Shown one piece after another: positions 46,249 through 54,082 of a DNA stretch of 64,000 bases (positions within the stretch are counted from its first letter, which is position 1; each line of letters opens with the position of its first letter). A program made the position numbers and the translations under genes. Location: positions 702,501 through 766,500 of the forward strand of contig NZ_JACWZZ010000001.1 in the NCBI RefSeq assembly GCF_014698995.1, in the 5' to 3' direction. The notes below the pieces were generated by a model. That model worked only from the letters and a program-made list of their open reading frames with translations. It was not told the origin of the DNA and did not search any database. This DNA comes from Hymenobacter duratus. Lineage in GTDB: Bacteria; Bacteroidota; Bacteroidia; Cytophagales; Hymenobacteraceae.

Positions 46249-47457
46249 ATGGCTTACTACCACCGCCTCGGCCAGATTCCGCGCAAGCGCCACACCCAGT
46301 TTCGCCAACCTGACGGCTCGCTGTATGCCGAGCAGCTGGTAGGCACGCTGGGGTTTCATGGTGTGTCGTCTTTGCTCTATCATAAGCATCTGCCCACCGA
46401 AATCCGCACGGTAGGTACACCTGAGCCGTATAGCCCCAAGTTGCTGAAAGATCGGCCGCTGGAGCCAGCTCACTTGCGCACCTTGTCCCAGACTACCACC
46501 GGTGGCGACTATCTGCAGGCCCGCCAGACGATGCTCGGCAACGCCGACGTAACGCTGAGCATCTGCAACCCCACGGAAAAGCGGATGCAGTACTACTACA
46601 AAAACGCGCTGGCCGATGAGGTGATTTTCGTGCACGAAGGCCGCGGCGAGCTGTGGAGTCAGATGGGCAAGGTAGCCTTCGAGCCCGGCGACTATATCGT
46701 TATTCCGCGCACCATCATCCACCAGCTGCACTTCGAGGAGGGGCCGGTGCGCCTGCTCATCATCGAGTCGTTTAGCCCCGTGGAAACGTGCCGCCGCTAC
46801 CGCAACCATTTCGGGCAGCTGCTGGAACACTCGCCCTACTGCGAGCGGGACATCCGGCCGCCCCACGAGCTGGTGACGGAAGACGTGCAGGAGTCGGGCG
46901 AGTACGTGGTCAAGATCAAGAAGGAAGGCCAGCTGCACCACCTCACCTACGGCCACTCGCCGTTTGATGTGGTAGGCTGGGACGGCTATTTCTACCCCTA
47001 TGCCACCAGCATCCACGATTTTGAGCCCATTACGGGCCGCCTGCACCAGCCACCACCCGTGCACCAGCATTTCGAGGCCAACAACTTCGTCATCTGCTCG
47101 TTCGTGCCGCGCCTCTTCGATTACCACCCGCTGAGCATTCCGGCTCCTTACAACCACTCCAACGTCGATTCAGACGAAGTGCTGTACTATGTGGCCGGCA
47201 ACTTTATGTCGCGCAAGGGCGTGGATCTGGCCTCATTTACGTGGCATCCCAGCGGCATTCCACACGGGCCACACCCCGGCACCGTAGAGGCCAGCATCGG
47301 CAAGAAGGAAACCCACGAGCTGGCCGTAATGGTGGATACATTCCGGCCGCTCTACCTGACCGAAGCGGCATTGCCTTACATCGACCCGCGCTACCCCATG
47401 AGCTGGCAGCCCGGCTTCGTGCCGGACCCGCCTAAGGCGGCCGACATGATGGACTAA
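46249..47457 (+). CDS. hmgA: Homogentisate 1,2-dioxygenase
   Basis: This 402-residue enzyme opens the aromatic ring of homogentisate in tyrosine/phenylalanine breakdown, using Fe(II). It has the Bacteroidota N-terminus MAYYHRLGQIPRKRHTQFRQ. Cupin-type motifs include EVIFVHEGRGEL, PGDYIVIPRTIIHQL, HQHFEANNF, DEVLYYVAGNFMSRKG and the iron-ligand region IPHGPHPGT. The length is normal for the shorter bacterial form. The ATG at 46249 is chosen by the family N-terminus; TACCTTCA at 46192-46199 may be its -7 box. No other genes of the pathway are adjacent. Confidence 0.92.
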   Translation: MAYYHRLGQIPRKRHTQFRQPDGSLYAEQLVGTLGFHGVSSLLYHKHLPTEIRTVGTPEPYSPKLLKDRPLEPAHLRTLSQTTTGGDYLQARQTMLGNADVTLSICNPTEKRMQYYYKNALADEVIFVHEGRGELWSQMGKVAFEPGDYIVIPRTIIHQLHFEEGPVRLLIIESFSPVETCRRYRNHFGQLLEHSPYCERDIRPPHELVTEDVQESGEYVVKIKKEGQLHHLTYGHSPFDVVGWDGYFYPYATSIHDFEPITGRLHQPPPVHQHFEANNFVICSFVPRLFDYHPLSIPAPYNHSNVDSDEVLYYVAGNFMSRKGVDLASFTWHPSGIPHGPHPGTVEASIGKKETHELAVMVDTFRPLYLTEAALPYIDPRYPMSWQPGFVPDPPKAADMMD

Positions 47458-47490
47458 TCATGGAGTAGACCGATTTTACGGCTGTTGTGG

Positions 47491-47530
47491 ACGGGGCTAG
47501 CCGGGAAACTGGTGGGCCCCGTTTGTTTTT
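47491..47530 (+). terminator. Terminator of hmgA
   Basis: Stem ACGGGGC (47491-47497) with GCCCCGT (47516-47522), followed by TTGTTTTTT, 33 bases past the hmgA stop. Confidence 0.7.
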
Positions 47531-47605
47531 TCCTGATCTGCATCAAGCGCGGTACCGTACGCCCAATCTATTTTTATTGACACTATCTCTTTTACCCTTT
47601 CGGTT

Positions 47606-48148
47606 ATGCGCATACACAACTTGCTAGGATTTCTGCTGCTGGCCGCCCTGAGCTTCGGCTGCAAGAAAGAGGCGAAGGAAACCACCGTAGCCTTTGACGT
47701 GGTGGATACCTGGGCGGCGGTCCTGGACGTAACGGCGCCGCCCGCCGGCCCGCTGACGGTGTTTCTGCCTACCACCCGTGTCTATTCCGCCACGGCGGAT
47801 TCCTGCAGGGGCCGCAAAATTACGCTGGATCAGCTGCAGCAGGCCACGCTCAGCCACGCCACGCTCACGCTGCAGGCGCCAGTCGGCCAGAACTTCGACT
47901 TTGTGCGCCAGATTACCTGGTACATCACCTCGGAACAGGGCAACGACCGTATGGTGCTGGCTACCCTGCCGAATGTGCCTCTCGGCGCCACTACACTTAC
48001 GCTCATGCCCACTAACACGGCGCTGCTGAGCTACCTGCGCCCCGGCCAGTACTACCTGACGCCTCAACTGGAGCTGAGGCAGCCCGGACAAACGGTGGTC
48101 CGCATGCAGCTGCAACTGCGCTTTGCGATGCAGGCCCGGCAGCTCTAG
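47606..48148 (+). CDS. Lipoprotein of unknown function, tandem paralogue A
   Basis: This 180-residue predicted lipoprotein has lipobox LSFGC (Cys19) followed by KK. The middle contains NFDFVRQITWYITSEQ and the later segment TLMPTNTALLSYL. The next gene product has clearly related sequence at both places (NFDFLRRIEIYIST, LTPTNAVLDKYL), so these are tandem duplicates of an unnamed family. No known domain is recognised. After the Cys the residues are KKEAKE, which does not decide membrane destination. Confidence 0.75.
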   Translation: MRIHNLLGFLLLAALSFGCKKEAKETTVAFDVVDTWAAVLDVTAPPAGPLTVFLPTTRVYSATADSCRGRKITLDQLQQATLSHATLTLQAPVGQNFDFVRQITWYITSEQGNDRMVLATLPNVPLGATTLTLMPTNTALLSYLRPGQYYLTPQLELRQPGQTVVRMQLQLRFAMQARQL

Positions 48149-48233
48149 CGGGGCGGACTACATTACTTCTGCCTGCCTGCTGTCAAACCTATTTATGAAC
48201 GGCTGCGTATCTGCCGGGCAAAATTCAACTGCC

Positions 48234-48761
48234 ATGAAAAAAATACTGTTTGTTCTACCGCTGCTGGCTTTGGTGCTGGCGGTAGGCTGCAAGAAGATTG
48301 ATAAGCTGCTGACCTTCTACATCGAAGACTCGCAGAACATCCGCATTGCCAGCAACTTTCCCCTTGGTACGCTCGTCCCGCTGACGCCTATTTCAGTGCC
48401 TACCAAGTCTGAAGAGCGGTTTAGCAATGAGGGCACCCGCGCCGACCTGGTTAAAAACGTGAGCCTCAACCGCCTCACGCTTACCATCACCGACCCCAGC
48501 AGTGAGAATTTCGACTTTCTGCGCCGCATCGAAATCTACATTAGCACTGACCAGAACGACCAAGTACTGCTAGCCTCATTGGCGCAGGTGCCTGCCGGCC
48601 AAACCAGCATCGAGCTGACACCTACCAACGCCGTGCTCGACAAGTACCTCAAGGCCAGTAGCTACACGCTCACGACCAAAGCCGAAATTACCCGGCCCAT
48701 TTCCCGCGACATTACCGTGCGCTCCGATTCTCGCTTCAAAGTCACGGCTGACCCGCTGTAA
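48234..48761 (+). CDS. Lipoprotein of unknown function, tandem paralogue B
   Basis: This protein of about 175 residues has a lipoprotein signal (MKKILFVLPLLALVLAVGC, Cys19). It is related to the preceding gene over most of its length, with shared NFDF-R-I-YI-T and L-PTN-L--YL patterns. The ATG at 48234 is chosen because it starts the signal; an open frame reaches back into the previous gene but is not coding. The gene lies 85 bases after paralogue A and is probably cotranscribed with it. Confidence 0.75.
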   Translation: MKKILFVLPLLALVLAVGCKKIDKLLTFYIEDSQNIRIASNFPLGTLVPLTPISVPTKSEERFSNEGTRADLVKNVSLNRLTLTITDPSSENFDFLRRIEIYISTDQNDQVLLASLAQVPAGQTSIELTPTNAVLDKYLKASSYTLTTKAEITRPISRDITVRSDSRFKVTADPL

Positions 48762-48770
48762 GCTCATCCC

Positions 48771-48824
48771 CACCACAATAAAAAGCCCCGACCATGAAGA
48801 TGGTCGGGGCTTTTTATTGTGGTG
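48771..48824. terminator. Very long two-way terminator hairpin
   Basis: Perfect 25-bp stem (48771-48795 with 48800-48824) with a GAAG tetraloop. A5 and T5 tracts lie inside the stem, so it works on both strands between convergent genes. Confidence 0.93.
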
Positions 48825-48825
48825 C

Positions 48826-49611
48826 CTATTCTGTAGGGTCGTCGCTGGCAATAGTGTTGTATAACTCTACCATTTTCACCACGTCTTCCAGCTTATCGTA
48901 GCGCCAGCCCATAGCTTTAATCTGCTGCTCCATTTCCTCCGCATGCTTTTTAAAAAGCCGCATGATGGATCGGTCGGGCGTCAGCTCAACCGCTACATCC
49001 GGCTTTTCGGACGGTACGGCATACAGGGTAGTCGTCTGGGTCTGGTATGCCGGGCGCATTTCGGTGTTGAGCGCCAGGTTCATCTGGGGGCCGTGCTCCA
49101 CATACACATGGCGCGCCAACAGATGGATTGCCCCGGTTGTGTTGAGAACCTGCAGCATACCGCGGCCACTGCCTGACCGCAATGAGCGGTACTTGACCTC
49201 CTGAAACTGCAGTGGCACCTGTCCGGCCGCCGGAATCAGCGTAAAGCCTCTCAGAGTGCCACTGGTATAGACCTTTATTCCGTCTGGCGCTGCTGCATCC
49301 TGCGCCTCCAGCCATTGCAGCTTCACGTTGTAGCGCAACCCCGAAACCGGGCTGGTTTGCCCATCAAGCTGCTGGATGGTTCCGGCATGCCAGCTTTGTT
49401 TCTAGCCATAGTAGCCCAGCATCGGTGTGCCCGCAATGGCGGCTGCTCTGTCGCTGCTACGCTGGTTTAGGTTTTGGGTAGAAACGGTACGGCCACTCAC
49501 AATGTCGGCCATATCCAGCGCATTCAGACCATTTTGGGCAACAGAAGTAGTGGAGTACACAAGGCAGATGGCCAACGCCAAGCCAGGCACCAGAATACGT
49601 TTAGCTGTCAT
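48826..49611 (-). pseudogene. Secreted protein of unknown family broken by an in-frame amber codon
   Basis: Read on the minus strand, one frame from the ATG at 49611 to the stop at 48826 is interrupted by a single TAG at 49404-49402. The first 69 residues have a signal peptide and ADIVSGRTVSTQNLNQ. After the stop the same frame continues with WHAGT and YNVKLQWLEAQDAA. Both halves match the intact neighbour at 49633-50397 (ADITRGRPTSTRNLNM, WNAGT, YNMKLQWLEAQDA). The reading frame does not shift; only the stop, plus two extra codons around it, breaks the gene. It is likely a recent pseudogene, unless the amber is read through or is a sequencing error. Confidence 0.82.
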
Positions 49612-49632
49612 AGAAGCGGAAGTTGAAAAGAA

Positions 49633-50397
49633 CTACTTCGCCGGTGCAGCCGGCAGGGTGTTGTAGTAGTCCACCATCTTCAGCACGTCGTTTAGTCTGG
49701 TGTAGTCGAGGTTGTTGTTTTTGGCGTAGGCGTCCATCTCGCCGGCACGGGCCTTGAACACGCGCATGATACCGCGGCGGTCCAGCGTCAATTCAGCCGC
49801 AAAATCGGACTTGGCCGACTGGGTGTAGAACAGGCTCGTGACGTGCAACTGCTGTGCCGGGCGCACTACCGTGTTCAGGGCCGGGTTGATTTCGGCGGCG
49901 CGCTCCTCGAACGTATGGCGGACCAGCAGGCGCACGTCGCCGGTGCGGTTCAGCTCTTCCATAAAGCCGCGCCCCGAGCCGGTGCGCGTAGAGCTGTACT
50001 TGTACTCACGGAACAGGTGCGGGGCCTGGCCGGCGGCCGGTACCAGCGTAAAGCTCTTGAGAGTACCCGATGGATACACCCGGATGCCGCCCGGTACAGT
50101 AGCATCCTGCGCCTCCAGCCATTGTAGCTTCATGTTGTAGCGCAACCCCGAAACCGAGCCATTTTCTCCGTCGAGTGGCTGCACAGTACCTGCGTTCCAG
50201 CCCTGGTTGTAGTAGCCCAGCGCCGGCGTACCCGCAATGGCCGCCTCCTTGTCGGCGGTGCTCATATTGAGGTTGCGGGTGGAAGTTGGCCGGCCGCGCG
50301 TGATATCGGCCATGTCGTAGGAACTCATGCCAGCCTGCGCCATAGCCGAAGTGGCCGCAAAAGTCAGTGCAAACAAGACCGGGATAATAGGTTTCAT
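49633..50397 (-). CDS. Secreted protein of unknown family, intact paralogue
   Basis: This protein of about 254 residues has a signal peptide (MKPIIPVLFALTFAATSAMAQ). There is no recognised domain. Distinctive features are SSYDMADITRGRPTST near the N-terminus, the block LRYNMKLQWLEAQDA, then TLKSFTLVPAAGQ and a basic C-terminal part ending VLKMVDYYNTLP. The adjacent downstream gene is a broken copy, so this is a tandem duplication. The ATG at 50397 is chosen for the signal peptide; the longer frame is not supported. Confidence 0.78.
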   Translation of the reverse strand: MKPIIPVLFALTFAATSAMAQAGMSSYDMADITRGRPTSTRNLNMSTADKEAAIAGTPALGYYNQGWNAGTVQPLDGENGSVSGLRYNMKLQWLEAQDATVPGGIRVYPSGTLKSFTLVPAAGQAPHLFREYKYSSTRTGSGRGFMEELNRTGDVRLLVRHTFEERAAEINPALNTVVRPAQQLHVTSLFYTQSAKSDFAAELTLDRRGIMRVFKARAGEMDAYAKNNNLDYTRLNDVLKMVDYYNTLPAAPAK

Positions 50398-50492
50398 ACA
50401 GCTAAAATGATTGAAATACAGACGGTAAATATACGGCTTTCCCAGGCTCATAAGTTCCTGGCAATGGCATAAGTCGGGTCTATAAAACGTTT

Positions 50493-50547
50493 GTCCGGGC
50501 GGAAGCGGAATCTAGGTGCTGGCACCCGATTCTACTCCCGCCCGGAC
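50493..50547 (-). terminator. Hairpin downstream of HMG-CoA reductase
   Basis: 20-base arms (50493-50512 and 50528-50547) pair with three mismatches, with a G+C-rich GTCCGGGCGG / CCGCCCGGAC base. On the minus strand it is followed by AAACGTTTT, a weak U-tract, so termination is likely but not certain. Confidence 0.5.
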
Positions 50548-50576
50548 GGTTCCGTTTGTCTGCAAGGTTGCTTCCG

Positions 50577-52133
50577 CTACCGGTTGCGGCCGTACTGCTC
50601 GTGGCTGCTCACCCAGTCGGAGCTGCTGATGGCGGCGCCCAGGCTCAACTCACCGGCCAGCACTACACCGGCCACTATTTCCGCAAACTTATTCACGGTG
50701 CCGCGGCCCACGCAGCCCAGCATCCGCAGGCACTCGTTCTGGGTGGCTAGGCCGGTGCCGCCACCGTGCGTGGCCACTATCAGACTCGGGATGGTAATGC
50801 TGATGTACAGGTCGCCTTCGGGTGTGATTTCCGAGTATAGCACGCCCGCCGACGACTCCGATACGTTGGCTACGTCCTGGCCGGTGGCAATGAACAGGGC
50901 CGTAATGCCATTGGCCGAGTGTGCCCCGTTGTTGTTGGCGCCGCTCAGAAACGCACCCACATTGCTCACCTGCCCGTGGTAAGCCAACTGCTCGGGCGTC
51001 ACGCGCATACGCTGCTGCAGAATGTCGCGCTTGATGACGGCCTCCGCCACTACCCGCTTGCCCCGGGTGCGCATCACGTTGATCTGAGACGCCTTTTTAT
51101 CGGTGGCGAAGTTCGATTCGAGGTAGAAATGGCGGATGGGCGTGCCTTTGTAGTTCTCCAGAATCCAGGAGCAGGCCGCGAAGGTGGCACGGCCCACCAT
51201 ATTCTGCCCGGCCGCGTCGCCGGTGCTGTAGTTGAAGCGCAGAAAGGCAAACTTGTTGCTCAGATACGTATCAATGTACTGCAGCTTGGCCACGCGGGAG
51301 GTGCTCTCGGCCTCGGGCCGGATCTGGTCGATATTCTCCTCTACCCAGCGGCCAAAATCTCGCGCCCCCCGTGCATCGTCAAACACAAATACCGGGGCCC
51401 GCTGCATGGCGTCGCCGATGACGGTGCACTTAGCCCCTCCGCAGAGGTTGAGGAGCTGAATACCGCGGTTGTAGCTCGCTACCAGCGTGCCTTCGGTGGT
51501 AGCCATCGGAATCAGGAAGTCGCCGTCGGCGTGCTCCCCGTTCACGCGTAGCGGGCCGGCCAGCCCTACCGGAATCTGGGCCACGCCCGTGAAATGCTCA
51601 CAATTGCCCTGCAGGTCGTGGGCATCGAAGGAGTAGTGCTTGAGGTGCTTGAACTCCTGCCCCGAAAACTCCTCGGCGAAGCGCTGCCGGGCCTGAATAG
51701 CCGCGTCGGAGTAGTCATCCTGGTCTTGGCGCGGAATGCGGTTTTTGTTTTCCTGCTGCTGCGCAATGGCGTCTTCCACCTCCACGGTCAGGTCGCCGAA
51801 CGGGTCGGCGGCAAACTGCACCTGCACCGTATGAATACCTTCTTTGAGGTGCTCGGTGGCCAGATGAAACGTGGCGGCCTGGCCCACCGGCAGCGTGAAG
51901 CCCGCGCTGTCGGCATTGAAGGTGGTGGCGGGGCGTACGTCGCCTTCGCCCAGGTCCAGCGCAATCTGCTCCACGCCAATCTTCACGCCGTCAATCTGCA
52001 CATGGTCGATGCGCGTGATGCGCACCGTATCGAGGCGGTTCTTGATGCTGAAGGCTACACCTTCGGGGGTGTTGTGCAGGCTGCCACGGGTGTAGAGCAG
52101 CTTGAGGAGCATAGGGCTGGGCGTGAAGACCAT
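50577..52133 (-). CDS. Hydroxymethylglutaryl-CoA reductase with an extra N-terminal domain
   Basis: This 518-residue enzyme reduces HMG-CoA to mevalonate for isoprenoid synthesis. Catalytic-region motifs are CEHFTGVAQIPVGLAGPL, Glu214 in ATTEGTLVAS, GDAAGQNM, Lys346 in ATDKKASQINV, GQDVANV and HGGGTGLATQ. The C-terminal His in SSHEQYGRN corresponds to the catalytic histidine of the class I C-terminus. About 135 residues before the catalytic domain form an unrelated beta-rich region (SIKNRLDTVRITRIDHVQ) not found in minimal enzymes. An internal Met at residue 8 could be the real start. It implies that the mevalonate pathway operates; no other pathway genes are nearby. Confidence 0.9.
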   Translation of the reverse strand: MVFTPSPMLLKLLYTRGSLHNTPEGVAFSIKNRLDTVRITRIDHVQIDGVKIGVEQIALDLGEGDVRPATTFNADSAGFTLPVGQAATFHLATEHLKEGIHTVQVQFAADPFGDLTVEVEDAIAQQQENKNRIPRQDQDDYSDAAIQARQRFAEEFSGQEFKHLKHYSFDAHDLQGNCEHFTGVAQIPVGLAGPLRVNGEHADGDFLIPMATTEGTLVASYNRGIQLLNLCGGAKCTVIGDAMQRAPVFVFDDARGARDFGRWVEENIDQIRPEAESTSRVAKLQYIDTYLSNKFAFLRFNYSTGDAAGQNMVGRATFAACSWILENYKGTPIRHFYLESNFATDKKASQINVMRTRGKRVVAEAVIKRDILQQRMRVTPEQLAYHGQVSNVGAFLSGANNNGAHSANGITALFIATGQDVANVSESSAGVLYSEITPEGDLYISITIPSLIVATHGGGTGLATQNECLRMLGCVGRGTVNKFAEIVAGVVLAGELSLGAAISSSDWVSSHEQYGRNR

Positions 52134-52185
52134 GGGAATTGCGCTTAGGACGATGAGCGGGTAAAGTAGGAAGGTTTTGAATATC

Positions 52186-52713
52186 TCAACGGGTGTTGGC
52201 AGTAAAAGATGAGTCGCAGCGTTTCCGCAGCTTCTTGCTGGTAGGGGCTATAGCCGGAAATGAAATAGGAATGGTATAGGTAACCGCAACCGGCCGCTTG
52301 TTGGATCGTCCTGGTGTGAAGCGTCCGCTCAGCAGGTTCACCAGCCGCAACGCTTCGGCATCCAGCGTTGGGTGCAGGCCTTTTAGAGCTCGTGTATTTC
52401 GCACTAGCCCAATAGTATCAACGACAAAGCCGACAAACACTTTTTCGGATGGGTAGCCATTCATTGAACGGCTTAACTGGTTGTTTTGATAGAGGAAGCA
52501 GAACAGGCCTTCTAGTCCTCCTTCAAACGCAGGCATTTGTTCTATGTGCCATCCGACCCTGAATGGAACTTCTGAATGAGGAGTTGCTGCAGTTGTCGGA
52601 TGCGCCGGTTTATAGAAGCCGGTTGTATCAACCGTTGCCGGGGCTACCTGGGCGGCAGCAGTTTGGCCGAGGAAAATCAGCAGGACCAGTTGCAGCAACA
52701 GGAGCGTTTTCAT
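52186..52713 (-). CDS. TonB C-terminal-domain protein, secreted (copy 1)
   Basis: This protein of about 175 residues has a signal peptide (MKTLLLLQLVLLIFLGQTAAAQ). The C-terminal half is a TonB C-terminal-like domain: KVFVGFVVDTIGLVRNTR, then LHPTLDAEALRLVN, ending VAVTYTIPISF. It has no Pro-rich spacer and no obvious inner-membrane anchor beyond the signal, so it is not a classical energy transducer. Its start is 3 bases before the stop of the next TonB-C gene, so the two are tightly linked in one operon. Role unknown. Confidence 0.8.
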   Translation of the reverse strand: MKTLLLLQLVLLIFLGQTAAAQVAPATVDTTGFYKPAHPTTAATPHSEVPFRVGWHIEQMPAFEGGLEGLFCFLYQNNQLSRSMNGYPSEKVFVGFVVDTIGLVRNTRALKGLHPTLDAEALRLVNLLSGRFTPGRSNKRPVAVTYTIPISFPAIAPTSKKLRKRCDSSFTANTR

Positions 52714-52715
52714 GG

Positions 52716-53501
52716 CTACTTCTGGCTGAACGTGATGGGCAGCGTGTAGCTTGCTTCTATTGTGTGCTGTTGGGACGGTTGTATCCAGCGGGGCATTTGC
52801 CGCACCACCCACAATGCTTCCGCATCCAGAATTGGATTGACGCCTTTTAACACCTTGGCTTGCGTGATGTGCCCGGTTTGCGTGATAACGAAGCTGACGA
52901 ATACTTTGCCTTCAGCTGTAGTGGAGGCCGGGTAACGCAGGTTTCTTTTGAGATACGCTACCAATGAATCTTGCCCACCTGGAAAAGACGGCATAGGTTC
53001 TGTTCCTACCATACCAAGAACGACTGTATGGGGCTCCGGCACTTGCGCGGGCAGGTCCCGCAACGAGGCCTGCCGGACCGCCCGTTGGCGGAACGTATGC
53101 AGCGCATTGGCTCGCACGGCTAGAATTGCCGGGTTTAGTTCCTGCGGCCTGTGTAGCACTAAGTGAGTGGGTGGGCTACTGCCAAAACACTGCACCTGCG
53201 CCCACGCCTCCTGGCTCGTCAACCCCAGACCACACACCAGCACCAGCGCCACCAGAAACTTCCGCAGCTTCGGGCGTAAGCGCGGCGGCGCGGTCAGTTG
53301 CTCTGCCCGGAACCGGCCACAGAGGCGCCCGTCGGGAGAGGCGGCGCGGGCCGCCTCCAGGTCGGACTGGGTGGCATCGGTGAAGTCCAAGACAGTGCGC
53401 TGGCAACTGGCGCAGTGGTGGCCCTGCGCCACGGGTGTCATCTGCTGCCAGTCTTCGTGGCAGGGCTGTAGGTGCACGTTGAGGATGGGAAGGTCGAGCA
53501 T
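52716..53501 (-). CDS. TonB C-terminal-domain protein with cytosolic cysteine motif and one membrane helix (copy 2)
   Basis: This 261-residue protein has an N-terminal domain with cysteines at 14, 30, 33 and 61 (HHCASCQRTVLDFTD, LCGRF), which look like a small metal- or redox-binding knot facing the cytoplasm. One membrane helix (about 82-100) and a periplasmic TonB-C domain follow (KVFVSFVITQTGHI, NPILDAEALWVV, YTLPITF). This cysteine domain is common in Bacteroidota, but its job is unknown. It sits between two secreted TonB-C proteins. Confidence 0.82.
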   Translation of the reverse strand: MLDLPILNVHLQPCHEDWQQMTPVAQGHHCASCQRTVLDFTDATQSDLEAARAASPDGRLCGRFRAEQLTAPPRLRPKLRKFLVALVLVCGLGLTSQEAWAQVQCFGSSPPTHLVLHRPQELNPAILAVRANALHTFRQRAVRQASLRDLPAQVPEPHTVVLGMVGTEPMPSFPGGQDSLVAYLKRNLRYPASTTAEGKVFVSFVITQTGHITQAKVLKGVNPILDAEALWVVRQMPRWIQPSQQHTIEASYTLPITFSQK

Positions 53502-53513
53502 AGCAGCGGCATT

Positions 53514-53969
53514 CTACTTCGTGACGAACGGCACGGCCAGCGTGTAGTACACCGGCACCGCCCGGCCGTTCTGGCGGCCCGGCAGAAACTGCCCGTCCAG
53601 TAGCTGAATCACGCGCAGGGCTTCGGCGTCGAGAATCGGGTTGAGGCCCTTTGTCACTTCGGCGTCGCTCACCCCGCCCGTTTCGGTCACGATGAAGCGC
53701 ACAAATACCTGGCCCTGCGTTTTCCACTGCTCCCGCGGAAACTTGCGGTTGCGCTCCACAAACTGGGCCAACGCCGCACTGCGGCCGTGGCGGTAGGTAG
53801 GCGTTTGCTCCACATAAGTATACATTGTGGGTGTGGCTTGGGCCTGGGCGAAAACCGGACCGGCAAGTAGCCACAGCAAAGCCAGCAGCAAAAGGGGCTT
53901 GCGGGTGGTGCATGTGGCTGACAGCGGAGTCAAAACCAGTTTGCGAAACAGTGGGCAAGAAAGCAGCAT
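53514..53969 (-). CDS. TonB C-terminal-domain protein, secreted (copy 3)
   Basis: This protein of about 151 residues has a signal-like N-terminus (LLLLALLWLLAGPVFAQ) and a TonB-C domain (QVFVRFIVTETGGVSDAEV, NPILDAEALRVIQ, VPVYYTLAVPF). The start is uncertain: ATG at 53969 is preferred, but the frame is open to 54086 with other Mets. It is 12 bases upstream of copy 2 and probably the first TonB-C gene of the operon. Confidence 0.75.
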   Translation of the reverse strand: MLLSCPLFRKLVLTPLSATCTTRKPLLLLALLWLLAGPVFAQAQATPTMYTYVEQTPTYRHGRSAALAQFVERNRKFPREQWKTQGQVFVRFIVTETGGVSDAEVTKGLNPILDAEALRVIQLLDGQFLPGRQNGRAVPVYYTLAVPFVTK

Positions 53970-54082
53970 CGTGTCGGGCGGCAGGGTAGCAGATGAAACA
54001 GTAAGTAGTCTGTCGGTGGTAAGATACATACTACGCCTTGTGCCCGATAATAGTGCCTGGCACTCCGGCCTCTTTATCAGGC

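Noticed and set aside
45769..47157. 462-codon minus-strand frame opposite hmgA
   Set aside because: hmgA on the other strand has full family motifs; this frame is low-information antisense sequence and also overlaps the transglutaminase gene.
48826..49338. Independent 170-residue gene starting at TTG 49338
   Set aside because: The sequence before the TTG, up to the amber codon, still matches the paralogue, so this is the continuation of the broken gene and not a separate one.
49402..49404. Frameshift as the cause of the broken paralogue
   Set aside because: The upstream and downstream parts are in the same frame; the only defect is the TAG codon and two extra codons.
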